Source: SZUA-584 sp964607965
Lineage (GTDB): Bacteria > Bacillota > Clostridia > Christensenellales > SZUA-584
Reading direction: 5' to 3'
DNA length: 7,421 nucleotides
Assembly: GCA_964607965.1 (NCBI GenBank)
Contig: CAZSMH010000079.1
Span: 1 to 7,421 of the forward strand
Shown here: positions 1-6,579 of the stretch, in pieces
How the letters are laid out: every line of letters starts with the position of its first letter
Position numbering within the stretch: position 1 is the stretch's first letter
Notes under the pieces: model-generated
The model's input: only the letters and a program-made list of their open reading frames with translations
Told to the model about the DNA's origin: nothing
Database searches by the model: none
Made by a program: the position numbers and the translations under genes

Positions 1-1752
1 TTGCTTATTGGAGGCGGCGGAGACCAAAGCGTTCTCTTCTACCTGAAGGATAACGAGATAAACTATACATCCTTATCATCTATGGAAAACAAGGAACTTA
101 CCAGTGATTTATATGAAGACAAATTGTCTGCGAATGAAGCCAGCTCGCTAAGTTACTTTATTGCTTTAAGCGAGGATGGCAGCACTTTATTTTATCCGGA
201 TAAAGTTACCGATTATAATAACGGGATAACGCTGTACTGCAGAAACTTAAAATCCAGCGACGATCCTATAAAAATAGATTCTGATATTCGGTCATACAGG
301 GTTAATCGGGATGCTTCACAAGTATACTATGTTAAAGGCACTGACAGAATTCTATATGTGCACAATCTTGATGACAAAAGCAAGATAGATGAAGAGGTAA
401 CCAGATACTATATTGATGAAGCTGGCTCAAAAGTTATATATGAGACTTCTGAAGGAATCTTATATTCGGCAGACAGCTCAAACGAATACGATGAAGAAAA
501 AATAGACAGCGACTCTTCTATAGTATATGTGTCGGATGCTTTGGACAAAGTATACTATTTAAAGGACGGTTCATTTTATGTGAAGAAGGGCTCGGAAGAT
601 AAAGAAAAAATCGATTCCGATGTTAATAATGTGCTAAAAGTATACGAAACCGGCGAAGCATATTATTTAAAGTCTGAAGAGAACCAATCAAATTTAATGG
701 ACTATGTAGAAGACGATATGGCCGGCAGCGATGCTTCTATGCAGATGCCGACAGAACCTGTCTATCCTTCATGGGACAATTATGGAACTTGGGATGAGTA
801 TTATGCAGCGTGTGATGAATATAATGAGCAGTATGAATCATACAGGCAACAGTATGATTTATATCAGGCTAAACTGACCAGGGACAGCTTAAGAGATGCA
901 CTGGCAAATGAAACAACAACCCAAACAAACAGCATACTGTATTATTATAATGGCAGCGAAAAAGAAGTAATTACAGATTCGTATAACTCATACAAGACTA
1001 TTGGGACAAAGAGTCCTGTTATTATTTACAGCAAGTATAACAAATCGGACATATCAAAGAAAAAGCTCTCAGAAATATCTGCTGCCTACGAAGTCTCAGA
1101 ATTTTTGGATGCAGCAATGTATTCTTCCTACGATGTATATATAGCAGTAAAGTCAGCAGAAACTGCGGTTGAGCAGGAATCCGGTATGAGCTTTAATGTA
1201 AACGATTCCGGTACCGTCGTTTATTTTATTGACGATTACTCAGAAGAAAAAGGATACGGCGATTTATATCAAATACTCATAGAGGAAGGAACGGTTGGTA
1301 AACCTTCGGTTTACGATGAGGATGTATATTCGGAATTATGGTTTTTCAATGAATCTGATTCGTTTATATACTTCAAAGACGTAAAAGAATCTGTCGGCGA
1401 AATGTATATGAATAAAAACAGCGTTGATGACGATGTATACATATACCGTGTCGGATGCCCGGATAATACAGAAACGCTTGTATATATTGTAGATTATAAT
1501 AAAGAAAAGCAATACGGCACATTAAAACTATATAATGGGGAAAAACCTGTAAAAATAGCGGACGATGTGTATCAGAACTTCTATCCGATGAGTGATAACC
1601 GTATTTTATATCTTCTTGATTATAATCTGGAAAAAGGTAAGGGCGATGCTTATATGTACGACGGAACGGATGAAAAGAAGAAAATTGACGAAGATGTTGC
1701 CACATTAATTCCTATATTAAAATGGGATTATAAAGTACTGTACGGCTGGTAG
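1..1752 (+). CDS. Repeat-rich, beta-propeller-like protein of unknown function (5'-truncated)
   Basis: The frame is open from the first base and stops at TAG 1750-1752, giving 583 residues. The TTG at base 1 is most likely an internal Leu codon, so the true N-terminus lies upstream. A short motif of the form K-I-D-x-D/E-V recurs about every 35-40 residues (near residues 91, 129, 167, 203 and again near 520 and 560). It alternates with strands such as VYYLKDG, ILYYYNG and LYLLDYN, as in bladed beta-propeller or WD40-like proteins. Residues about 247-304 form a different insert, rich in Tyr, Asp and Glu with nine tyrosines, probably helical. From memory, similar proteins in Clostridia carry an N-terminal zinc ribbon and one membrane helix before such repeats; that part is not visible here. 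No catalytic motif is seen and I do not assign a function. A strong terminator follows directly, so this ends its transcription unit. Confidence 0.8.
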   Translation: MLIGGGGDQSVLFYLKDNEINYTSLSSMENKELTSDLYEDKLSANEASSLSYFIALSEDGSTLFYPDKVTDYNNGITLYCRNLKSSDDPIKIDSDIRSYRVNRDASQVYYVKGTDRILYVHNLDDKSKIDEEVTRYYIDEAGSKVIYETSEGILYSADSSNEYDEEKIDSDSSIVYVSDALDKVYYLKDGSFYVKKGSEDKEKIDSDVNNVLKVYETGEAYYLKSEENQSNLMDYVEDDMAGSDASMQMPTEPVYPSWDNYGTWDEYYAACDEYNEQYESYRQQYDLYQAKLTRDSLRDALANETTTQTNSILYYYNGSEKEVITDSYNSYKTIGTKSPVIIYSKYNKSDISKKKLSEISAAYEVSEFLDAAMYSSYDVYIAVKSAETAVEQESGMSFNVNDSGTVVYFIDDYSEEKGYGDLYQILIEEGTVGKPSVYDEDVYSELWFFNESDSFIYFKDVKESVGEMYMNKNSVDDDVYIYRVGCPDNTETLVYIVDYNKEKQYGTLKLYNGEKPVKIADDVYQNFYPMSDNRILYLLDYNLEKGKGDAYMYDGTDEKKKIDEDVATLIPILKWDYKVLYGW

Positions 1753-1770
1753 ACGCAAGACTAAGACCTA

Positions 1771-1821
1771 AACGGCTGCGGAGAGAAAATGCAAATACGC
1801 ATCGCATCCGCAGCCGTTTTT
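1771..1821 (+). terminator. Rho-independent terminator after the repeat protein gene
   Basis: AACGGCTGCGGA (1771-1782) pairs perfectly with TCCGCAGCCGTT (1807-1818), a 12-bp GC-rich stem. A T run follows at 1817-1821. The 24-nt loop can form a small inner ATGC/GCAT stem. It sits 19 bases after the stop codon of the upstream gene. Confidence 0.92.
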
Positions 1822-1848
1822 AAAAAGTTTTGCAAAAAATGCCGAAAT
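1821..1848 (+). promoter_or_regulatory. Candidate distal sigma-D (sigma-28)-like promoter
   Basis: TAAA (1821-1824), a 16-base spacer, then GCCGAAAT (1841-1848). The sigma-D consensus is TAAA-N15-GCCGATAT, so the -35 is complete, the -10 matches 7 of 8 and the spacer is one base long. The -10 overlaps a small GCCG/CGGC hairpin (1841-1853), and the site abuts the upstream terminator, so chance is possible. It would give a leader of about 130 bases for the gene at 1987. Confidence 0.35.
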
Positions 1849-1928
1849 ACGGCGGTATACATTTCAATGCAAAAAAGTAATTATACTATTGTAATTATTG
1901 CTATAACGGTAAAATAAGAAGAAGGCTT

Positions 1929-1955
1929 TAAGCTTGCAACAAAAAATGACGATAT
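1929..1955 (+). promoter_or_regulatory. Candidate proximal sigma-D (sigma-28)-like promoter
   Basis: TAAG (1929-1932), exactly 15 bases, then GACGATAT (1948-1955). Compared with TAAA-N15-GCCGATAT this is 3 of 4 and 7 of 8, with ideal spacing. Transcription would start near 1962, about 25 bases before the ATG at 1987. That leaves room for the AAAAGGAGG ribosome binding site, so this is the better placed of the two candidates. Confidence 0.45.
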
Positions 1956-1986
1956 ATAGTATATGTACAGAAAAGGAGGCGTTATT

Positions 1987-2598
1987 ATGGCAATTAATCC
2001 GGTTCAGCCGTCACCGCAAAGCGGCATTGTCAATATGGACAAAGCAAAGAACGCTGAAAAAAATATCGCTGCCGTAAACGGTATGGATGAGGAAGCCGCC
2101 GTTTTTGAAAAGTCTTTGCCGACGGATAGCAAAAACAAGCTTTATACAAAAGATTCAGCATCTCTTGGCAAAATAAGCCTTAAGGCAGAAGCTAAGTATG
2201 CAGGTTTAAAGAGCGTAGTCGAGAACCTTTTGACGATGCAGAGCGTGAAAACGGGCGAAGGCAAGGGTTTAAGTTATGCGCAGATTTTCAAAAAGTACAA
2301 TGGCAATATAAAAGGTTACTTTGAGAATTTGCAGGTTGACGAAGCCACCAGGCTTAAGGCGCAGCAGGACATATCCGAGGACGGTTATTGGGGCGTTAAG
2401 CAGACATCCGAAAGGATTATAGAATTCGCAAAAAGTGTTTCCGGCGGCGATGCTTCAAAGCTTGCCGAATTAAAGGAAGCTATCGAAAAAGGCTTTGACG
2501 CAGCGGAAAAAGCTTGGGGCGGTGCACTTCCCGAAATCTGCCGTCAGACAAAAGAGGCCGTGTTTCAAGGGCTTGACGACTGGGCTGCCGCGGCTTGA
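1987..2598 (+). CDS. Protein of unknown function, possibly DUF5610-like (203 aa)
   Basis: I chose ATG 1987 over the in-frame ATG 1963 because AAAAGGAGG (1971-1979) stands 7 bases before it; 1963 has no ribosome binding site and its extension would be read through that site. The product is soluble, with no signal peptide or membrane helix. Residues 1-60 are polar and low in complexity, probably disordered. Residues about 70-125 are helical. Residues 127-203 look like a compact helical domain containing YWGVKQTSERIIEFA, then EKGFDAAEKAWGG and a terminal QGLDDW segment. The spacing of ERI, KGF, a loop and a final GLD helix recalls DUF5610, a bacterial domain of unknown function; this is from memory and uncertain. 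The sigma-D-like promoters upstream suggest expression with motility genes. It is flanked by a terminator and a hairpin, so it is probably monocistronic. I do not assign a molecular function. Confidence 0.85.
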   Translation: MAINPVQPSPQSGIVNMDKAKNAEKNIAAVNGMDEEAAVFEKSLPTDSKNKLYTKDSASLGKISLKAEAKYAGLKSVVENLLTMQSVKTGEGKGLSYAQIFKKYNGNIKGYFENLQVDEATRLKAQQDISEDGYWGVKQTSERIIEFAKSVSGGDASKLAELKEAIEKGFDAAEKAWGGALPEICRQTKEAVFQGLDDWAAAA

Positions 2599-2630
2599 CA
2601 ATGGCGAACACTTCATTAACTTAAACGTGT

Positions 2631-2658
2631 GCAAGCATAGGTATTTACCTATGTTTGC
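2631..2658 (+). terminator. Hairpin, probable terminator after the 203-aa protein gene
   Basis: GCAAGCATAGGTA (2631-2643) pairs with TACCTATGTTTGC (2646-2658) over 13 positions with one G-T wobble and a very tight loop. It lies 33 bases after the stop codon. The following bases, TGTGCTTATTTA, are only moderately T-rich, so termination may be incomplete. The near-perfect symmetry also allows a bidirectional role or a protein-binding site. Confidence 0.55.
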
Positions 2659-2825
2659 TGTGCTTATTTAAAAAATAATCTTATTTTCATCTCTTATACG
2701 TTGATTCAATTTTGAATTGCAGTAAAAAAGCCGGAATGATTTATTTTTAACCTCGAAATCTATAACAAAAGTAAATGCACTGCATAATTATTATTGTTAA
2801 GTATCAGAAATATATAAAATGCGGG

Positions 2826-2851
2826 CATACTAATCTGGGCAGGACTGCCCG
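2826..2851 (+). promoter_or_regulatory. Candidate sigma-G (forespore) -10 element with adjoining inverted repeat
   Basis: CATACTA (2826-2832) matches the sigma-F/sigma-G -10 consensus CATnnTA exactly and lies 43 bases before the SASP start codon, as expected for a forespore gene. The best -35 match, GTATC (2801-2805), is about two bases further upstream than usual, so that half is weak. An inverted repeat, GGGCA (2837-2841) and TGCCC (2846-2850), overlaps the expected transcription start and could be an operator or a 5'-end hairpin. Confidence 0.45.
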
Positions 2852-2874
2852 AATAAATATTACGGAGGTTATAA

Positions 2875-3039
2875 ATGTCTAGACGCAAGTTAATGTCGGA
2901 ACCTTTAAAACAAGAAATCGCAAAACGGCTTGGTGTTGATAACATCGTGAGCAGCGAAGGCTGGGGCGGTGTTTCTTCAAGGAACTGCGGTAATATTGTT
3001 CGTGAGGCGATACAGATGGCGGAAAGGTCGCAGACATAA
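2875..3039 (+). CDS. Alpha/beta-type small acid-soluble spore protein, SspF-like (54 aa)
   Basis: ATG 2875 follows ACGGAGG (2862-2868) at 6 bases and the frame ends at TAA 3037. The protein begins MSRRKLMSEPLKQEIAKRLG, continues with EGWGGVSSRNCGNIV and ends REAIQMAER. This is the alpha/beta SASP layout: a first helix with the germination protease (GPR) site, a Gly/Trp turn, and a second helix starting at the conserved GN(M/I)V motif. Proteins of this family coat DNA in the dormant spore, shift it toward an A-like form and protect it from UV, heat and peroxide. The GPR protease then degrades them at germination. Cleavage is expected between Glu14 and Ile15; the usual acidic residue three positions further on is Arg18. 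The basic MSRR start and short length resemble SspF of Bacillus rather than the longer SspA/B. The gene appears monocistronic, with a forespore-type -10 upstream and a hairpin 17 bases after the stop. Confidence 0.93.
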   Translation: MSRRKLMSEPLKQEIAKRLGVDNIVSSEGWGGVSSRNCGNIVREAIQMAERSQT

Positions 3040-3056
3040 CCTCCAAGCCGGTGAGG

Positions 3057-3076
3057 GGCTTCTTTTATAAGAAGCC
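3057..3076 (+). terminator. Terminator hairpin of the SASP gene, cut by the gap
   Basis: GGCTTCTT (3057-3064) pairs perfectly with AAGAAGCC (3069-3076) around a TTAT loop. The expected T run would fall in the N block that begins at 3077, so only the stem can be seen. Confidence 0.7.
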
Positions 3077-3176
3077 NNNNNNNNNNNNNNNNNNNNNNNN
3101 NNNNNNNNNNNNNNNNNNNNNNNNNNNNNNNNNNNNNNNNNNNNNNNNNNNNNNNNNNNNNNNNNNNNNNNNNNNN
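3077..3176. other. Assembly gap (100 N)
   Basis: Exactly 100 N bases, the common placeholder for a scaffold join of unknown size. The real distance, and any gene or promoter in it, is unknown. The left edge coincides with the end of a terminator stem. A reading frame can be drawn from 3051 through the gap into the downstream gene, but it starts inside the terminator and is an artefact. Confidence 0.97.
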
Positions 3177-3245
3177 GATTATTTTACTACATACGATACA
3201 CTATTAACAGCATTTGTTCATAGCAGTATACACAGGAGATTTTTA

Positions 3246-6107
3246 ATGAAAAAAGTTATCGTTGTTTTTGTATTTATTTGTTTGGTTATGGTTTTTCCGA
3301 CACCAGGGAAGGCTGATTCCATTACAGATACTGATTTACCCGATCTGTTTGAAGAACATGGCATGGTTATGATGCTTATTGCGCCGGAAACCGGTGAAAT
3401 ACTATACGCAAACTATGCCGCTGCTTTGTTTTACGGGTATTCAAAAGAACAGCTGGAAACAATGAACATTAATCAAATTAATACGCTTCCACCTCAGGGA
3501 ACAGCTGCAAAAATGCAGTCTGCAGTCAGCGAAAACAGCAATCACTTTATTTTTGAGCACAGACTTCAAAACGGCGATATCCGTACAGTCGAAGTATTTT
3601 CACACAAGGTAAATTTCAGAAACAATGATGTTTTATTTTCCATAATACATGATATAACCGAAACGCTGGTTTTGGAAGAAAGAGAAAAAAGGACAACATT
3701 TATAATTATTTTCGCCGGACTAGCGGTTATAGTTATACTGCTTATTATTCTTAACAAATTAAGGATAAGCAATATAAACCTTAAATCGGCATATAAAAAA
3801 ATAGAGAATAATAATGTACTGCAGAAAACATTTATGGATGCAGATGATGAGAGGCTGATATACCTAAAAGATGAAAACGGCAAATACGTATTTGCAAACA
3901 AAACGTTTAAAGATTTTTATAATAAAACAGAAGAAGAAATAATAGGGTTTGATGACTACTTGTTATTTGACGATAAGTTTGCTGATTTCCGCCGGCAATC
4001 AGATGCAGAGGCACTAGAAAAGCTAACGCGCGTTGTGGATAGCGTGGAATGGAAAGGCAGAATCTATAGTACAACTAAGTTCCCGGTAAGGATGCTTAAT
4101 GGCCAATTTGGCGTCGGGGCTTATATCAGAGACATTACAGAGGAGCACGGAAATCAAAAAAGACAGGAAAAGGTGCTTTATCGTCATATGATATTGGCAG
4201 ATGTGATAACGCGGGACTTTTTTGACAGGCAGGAGGAGCTTGATTACGTTCTTCATGAAGCGCTTAAGCTTACTGAAAGCCAGCATGGATATATTTATTT
4301 GTACGATGAGGCAACAGAAGAATTTACGCTGAATTCGTGGACAAAAGGCGTAATGAAAGAATGCACAGTTGCGGACAAGCAGTATAGGTATCAGCTTTCA
4401 AAAACCGGCTTATGGGGAGAGGTAGTAAGGCAGGGAAAGCCGATAATAGAGAACCATTACGGTGACGCTAATCCGTTGAAAAAAGGATTGCCAAAAGGGC
4501 ATGTCCAACTGAAAAATTTTATGTCTGTACCGATTATTATGGATGGAAGTATTGTTGCTGTGGTTGGGCTGGCAAATAAACCGGACGATTATGATGAAAA
4601 TGATGTTTATGAAATTACTCTATTAATGAATGGAGTATGGAACGCTATTATCAGAAAAGAAGGCGAGATTGAGCTTAAGGATACAAACAAAGAACTGGAA
4701 GAGAATAAGGAAAAGCTGCATCTGATTCTGGATTCGACAGCCGAGGCTATTTACGGTATTGATACAAACGGTAATTGTACTTTTTGTAATAAGAGCTGCA
4801 TTGATATGCTAGGATACAAAAGACTTAATTCTTTGATAGGAAAGAATATGCATGAGCATATACATCATAGTTATAAAGACGGCTCTAAGATGCCAATCGA
4901 AGAATGCAAAATCGTTAAAGCTTTAAAAACGGGCAGAGGGGCACACGTGGATGATGAAGTGTTTTGGAGGAAGGACGGCACATCGTTTGATATAGAGTAT
5001 TACTCATATCCGCAGCTGAAAGACGGAAAAATTGTAGGAGCGGTTGTTACATTTCTTGATGTTACAGAACGCAGGAGAGCTGAAGAATCGATAAAGTATT
5101 TAAGTTTTCATGATTCTTTGACGGGCTTGTACAACCGAAGATTTTTTGAAGAGGAAATAATACGGCTGGATACGCAAAGAAACCTTCCGATTTCTATTAT
5201 CATGGCTGATGTCAACGGTCTTAAACTTACAAATGATATATTCGGGCATGCGTATGGCGATGAACTTTTGAAAAAAACAGCAAAAGTATTGAGGAATGTT
5301 TGCAGGGCGGATGATATTATCGCGCGCTGGGGCGGTGACGAATTTATATTGCTATTGCCTAATACCGCTCTTAATGATGCAGAGTCTGTAGCAAAAAGAA
5401 TAAAGGAGCAATTCGCCAAAGAAAACGTAAAATCCATAAAGGGAAGCATATCAGTGGGGCTTGATGCCAAGACGGATATATCACAGGATATCAGCATGGT
5501 TATGGCAAACGCTGAAGAAAAAATGTATACTGCAAAAACGCTTGAGCGGGATAAATTAAAAGACAGCACAATTGCCGCTATTGTTGCAACGCTGCATGAG
5601 AACAGCGACAGAGAGAAAGACCACGCGCAGCATGTAAGCGATTTGTGTGTAAAAATGGGAAAAAAGCTTAATTTGCCCGAAGCGGAGATACAAAAGCTGA
5701 AAACCCTTGGATATCTGCATGACATAGGAAAGATTGCGCTGGAGCCTAAACTTATTAATAAAAACTATCACTTAAATGATGCGGAGATTGGAGAGGTTAA
5801 GAAACATACCAGCATTGGGTTCCGTACACTTAACGTGTTTGACAGTACAATAGATCTCGCTGAATCGGTGCTGGCTCATCATGAACAATGGGACGGAAAC
5901 GGTTATCCGAAAGGGTTGAAGGGAGAGGAAATTCCGTTCCTGGCAAGGATACTTTCTATTGCAGAAAGCTACGACAGAATGGTTCACGAATCTCGTAATT
6001 TAAAAGCCAAAACAAAAGAGGCTGCAATCAAAGAGATACGGGCAAAAGCAGGTACGCAATTTGACCCGAAGCTTGCTGAAATCTTTGCGCAGATGATGGA
6101 GAGTTAA
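3246..6107 (+). CDS. Membrane sensor with PAS, GAF, GGDEF and HD-GYP domains (c-di-GMP synthesis and breakdown)
   Basis: The 953-aa frame starts at ATG 3246, six bases after AGGAGA (3234-3239); the upstream in-frame sequence leads only into the gap. Order: signal peptide (1-23, likely cut after GKA), PAS1 (about 30-140), TM helix (about 151-170), PAS2 (about 190-300), GAF (about 312-470), coiled linker, PAS3 (about 487-612), GGDEF (about 615-765) and HD-GYP (about 775-953). The GGDEF half should make c-di-GMP from GTP: it has D655, N663/D664, an intact GGDEF (696-700) and a product-inhibition site RADD (687-690) five residues before it. The HD-GYP half should hydrolyse c-di-GMP: E785, H793, HD (825-826) with K829, H854, HH (878-879), DGNGYP (883-888) and D910 are all present. 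The PAS/GAF domains presumably decide which activity dominates. The ligands are unknown, and either domain could be silent in vivo. Confidence 0.95.
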   Translation: MKKVIVVFVFICLVMVFPTPGKADSITDTDLPDLFEEHGMVMMLIAPETGEILYANYAAALFYGYSKEQLETMNINQINTLPPQGTAAKMQSAVSENSNHFIFEHRLQNGDIRTVEVFSHKVNFRNNDVLFSIIHDITETLVLEEREKRTTFIIIFAGLAVIVILLIILNKLRISNINLKSAYKKIENNNVLQKTFMDADDERLIYLKDENGKYVFANKTFKDFYNKTEEEIIGFDDYLLFDDKFADFRRQSDAEALEKLTRVVDSVEWKGRIYSTTKFPVRMLNGQFGVGAYIRDITEEHGNQKRQEKVLYRHMILADVITRDFFDRQEELDYVLHEALKLTESQHGYIYLYDEATEEFTLNSWTKGVMKECTVADKQYRYQLSKTGLWGEVVRQGKPIIENHYGDANPLKKGLPKGHVQLKNFMSVPIIMDGSIVAVVGLANKPDDYDENDVYEITLLMNGVWNAIIRKEGEIELKDTNKELEENKEKLHLILDSTAEAIYGIDTNGNCTFCNKSCIDMLGYKRLNSLIGKNMHEHIHHSYKDGSKMPIEECKIVKALKTGRGAHVDDEVFWRKDGTSFDIEYYSYPQLKDGKIVGAVVTFLDVTERRRAEESIKYLSFHDSLTGLYNRRFFEEEIIRLDTQRNLPISIIMADVNGLKLTNDIFGHAYGDELLKKTAKVLRNVCRADDIIARWGGDEFILLLPNTALNDAESVAKRIKEQFAKENVKSIKGSISVGLDAKTDISQDISMVMANAEEKMYTAKTLERDKLKDSTIAAIVATLHENSDREKDHAQHVSDLCVKMGKKLNLPEAEIQKLKTLGYLHDIGKIALEPKLINKNYHLNDAEIGEVKKHTSIGFRTLNVFDSTIDLAESVLAHHEQWDGNGYPKGLKGEEIPFLARILSIAESYDRMVHESRNLKAKTKEAAIKEIRAKAGTQFDPKLAEIFAQMMES

Positions 6108-6223
6108 AGATTCTAAGGAAGATTAACCTATATTTTTTTAAATAGAAACATCGAAAAGCCTTATCTGCTGAGATATTTGACTGCCACAGCATGGTGCAGC
6201 TAAAGTTGCAAAGCCGCCTTTTG

Positions 6224-6270
6224 CACCGCCTACAACGTCTTCCACTGAAGAACCAAGTATTATAGCGGTG
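6224..6270. other. Foldable inverted-repeat element of unknown role
   Basis: CACCGC (6224-6229) pairs with GCGGTG (6265-6270), extended by TA/TA (6231-6232 with 6263-6264) across a one-base bulge. Inside, CTTC (6239-6242) pairs with GAAG (6247-6250) around a CACT loop. The two nested stems could form an RNA structure on either strand. It matches no riboswitch class I can name. Confidence 0.35.
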
Positions 6271-6331
6271 AGAGATATCATGTTACAGTTCACGCGATAC
6301 TGCCCGCTTGTGATAAGTGTAAGGTTGTAAA

Positions 6332-6418
6332 ATGAATTGCCCAAAATATAAAAAGGATGACACATCAATGATCACGAACAGTTACACTGAAATTGTAACA
6401 ACAAAGAAACCGAGGTGA
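6332..6418 (+). CDS. Possible tiny ORF (28 aa, or 16 aa from the internal ATG 6368)
   Basis: The frame from ATG 6332 reads MNCPKYKKDDTS and then MITNSYTEIVTTKKPR to TGA 6416-6418. The internal ATG 6368 has an AAAAAGGATG ribosome binding site (6350-6359) eight bases upstream and is the better start. The stop codon lies inside the ribosome binding site of the next small ORF, an arrangement typical of translational coupling. The peptide is basic and polar with no recognised family. It could be a leader peptide or chance. Confidence 0.22.
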   Translation: MNCPKYKKDDTSMITNSYTEIVTTKKPR

Positions 6419-6423
6419 TAATA

Positions 6424-6579
6424 ATGAGTCAAGAGCAGAACTTCACGACTGGATACTTATTGCAGGAAATTATACTTGCAATTTACACGAGTAGAACCGG
6501 TATATACAATTTGTTGATATCTAATTACTTTTATATTATAATATCTCGAAGAAAGGGAATAACAAAAAAATGGATATAA
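6424..6579 (+). CDS. Possible small ORF (51 aa), unknown, perhaps a gene remnant
   Basis: ATG 6424 is preceded by GAGGTGAT (6412-6419), an 8-base match to the anti-Shine-Dalgarno complement at good spacing, so initiation here looks real. The product begins MSQEQNFTTGYLLQEIILA, a plausible amphipathic helix, and later becomes Ile/Tyr-rich where the DNA is AT-rich and contains the epimerase promoter. It ends at TAA 6577, overlapping the epimerase start by 10 bases. The gene-like start and promoter-like end suggest a truncated former gene or a small leader protein. I recognise no family. Confidence 0.35.
   Translation: MSQEQNFTTGYLLQEIILAIYTSRTGIYNLLISNYFYIIISRRKGITKKWI
6514..6542 (+). promoter_or_regulatory. 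Strong sigma-A promoter of the epimerase gene
   Basis: TTGATA (6514-6519), 17 bases, then TATAAT (6537-6542). The -10 is perfect, the -35 matches 5 of 6 and the spacing is optimal. Transcription should start near 6549, about 20 bases before ATG 6570, just ahead of the AAAGGGA ribosome binding site (6552-6558). The promoter lies inside the 3' part of the small ORF at 6424. Confidence 0.75.

Larger units (their letters stand above)
6108..6423. other. Intergenic region without a confident gene
   Basis: I see no clear terminator for the sensor gene, only a weak AT-only inverted repeat around 6129-6144. A foldable stretch lies at 6224-6270 and two in-frame tiny ORF starts at 6332 and 6368. A minus-strand frame (6138-6368) has no ribosome binding site and no recognisable product. 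The region may be a long leader or the remains of a decayed gene. Confidence 0.6.

Noticed and set aside
1877..1899. Direct repeat of GTAATTAT upstream of the 203-aa protein gene
   Set aside because: Only two short AT-rich copies. They are expected by chance in AT-rich intergenic DNA and match no known operator.
2704..2717. AT-rich palindrome ATTCAA-TT-TTGAAT between the 203-aa protein gene and the SASP gene
   Set aside because: Short and AT-only apart from one base pair, with no promoter at a sensible distance. Not enough to call an operator.
3051..3245. Extended N-terminus of the sensor through the N block
   Set aside because: It begins inside the SASP terminator and exists only because N bases contain no stop. 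ATG 3246 has its own ribosome binding site and opens a clear signal peptide.
5108..5725. Minus-strand 205-aa frame opposite the GGDEF/HD-GYP coding region
   Set aside because: It is a shadow of a strand with clear domain motifs. Its translation is Ser/Phe-rich with no ribosome binding site or family.
6196..6270. Segment GTTGCAAAGCCGCC resembling the GCAAAGCC part of the class I c-di-GMP riboswitch, tempting next to a c-di-GMP enzyme
   Set aside because: The other conserved parts (AGGGCAAACC with its GNRA loop, and the AGGTAGC receptor side) are missing. The match is only eight bases.
6138..6368. Minus-strand 76-aa frame with a Gly/Ala/Cys-rich end, which might look like a small peptide precursor
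   Set aside because: It starts at TTG with no ribosome binding site, matches no family I know, and overlaps the foldable element. Its codon choice is gene-like, so it could be a remnant, but nothing supports expression.
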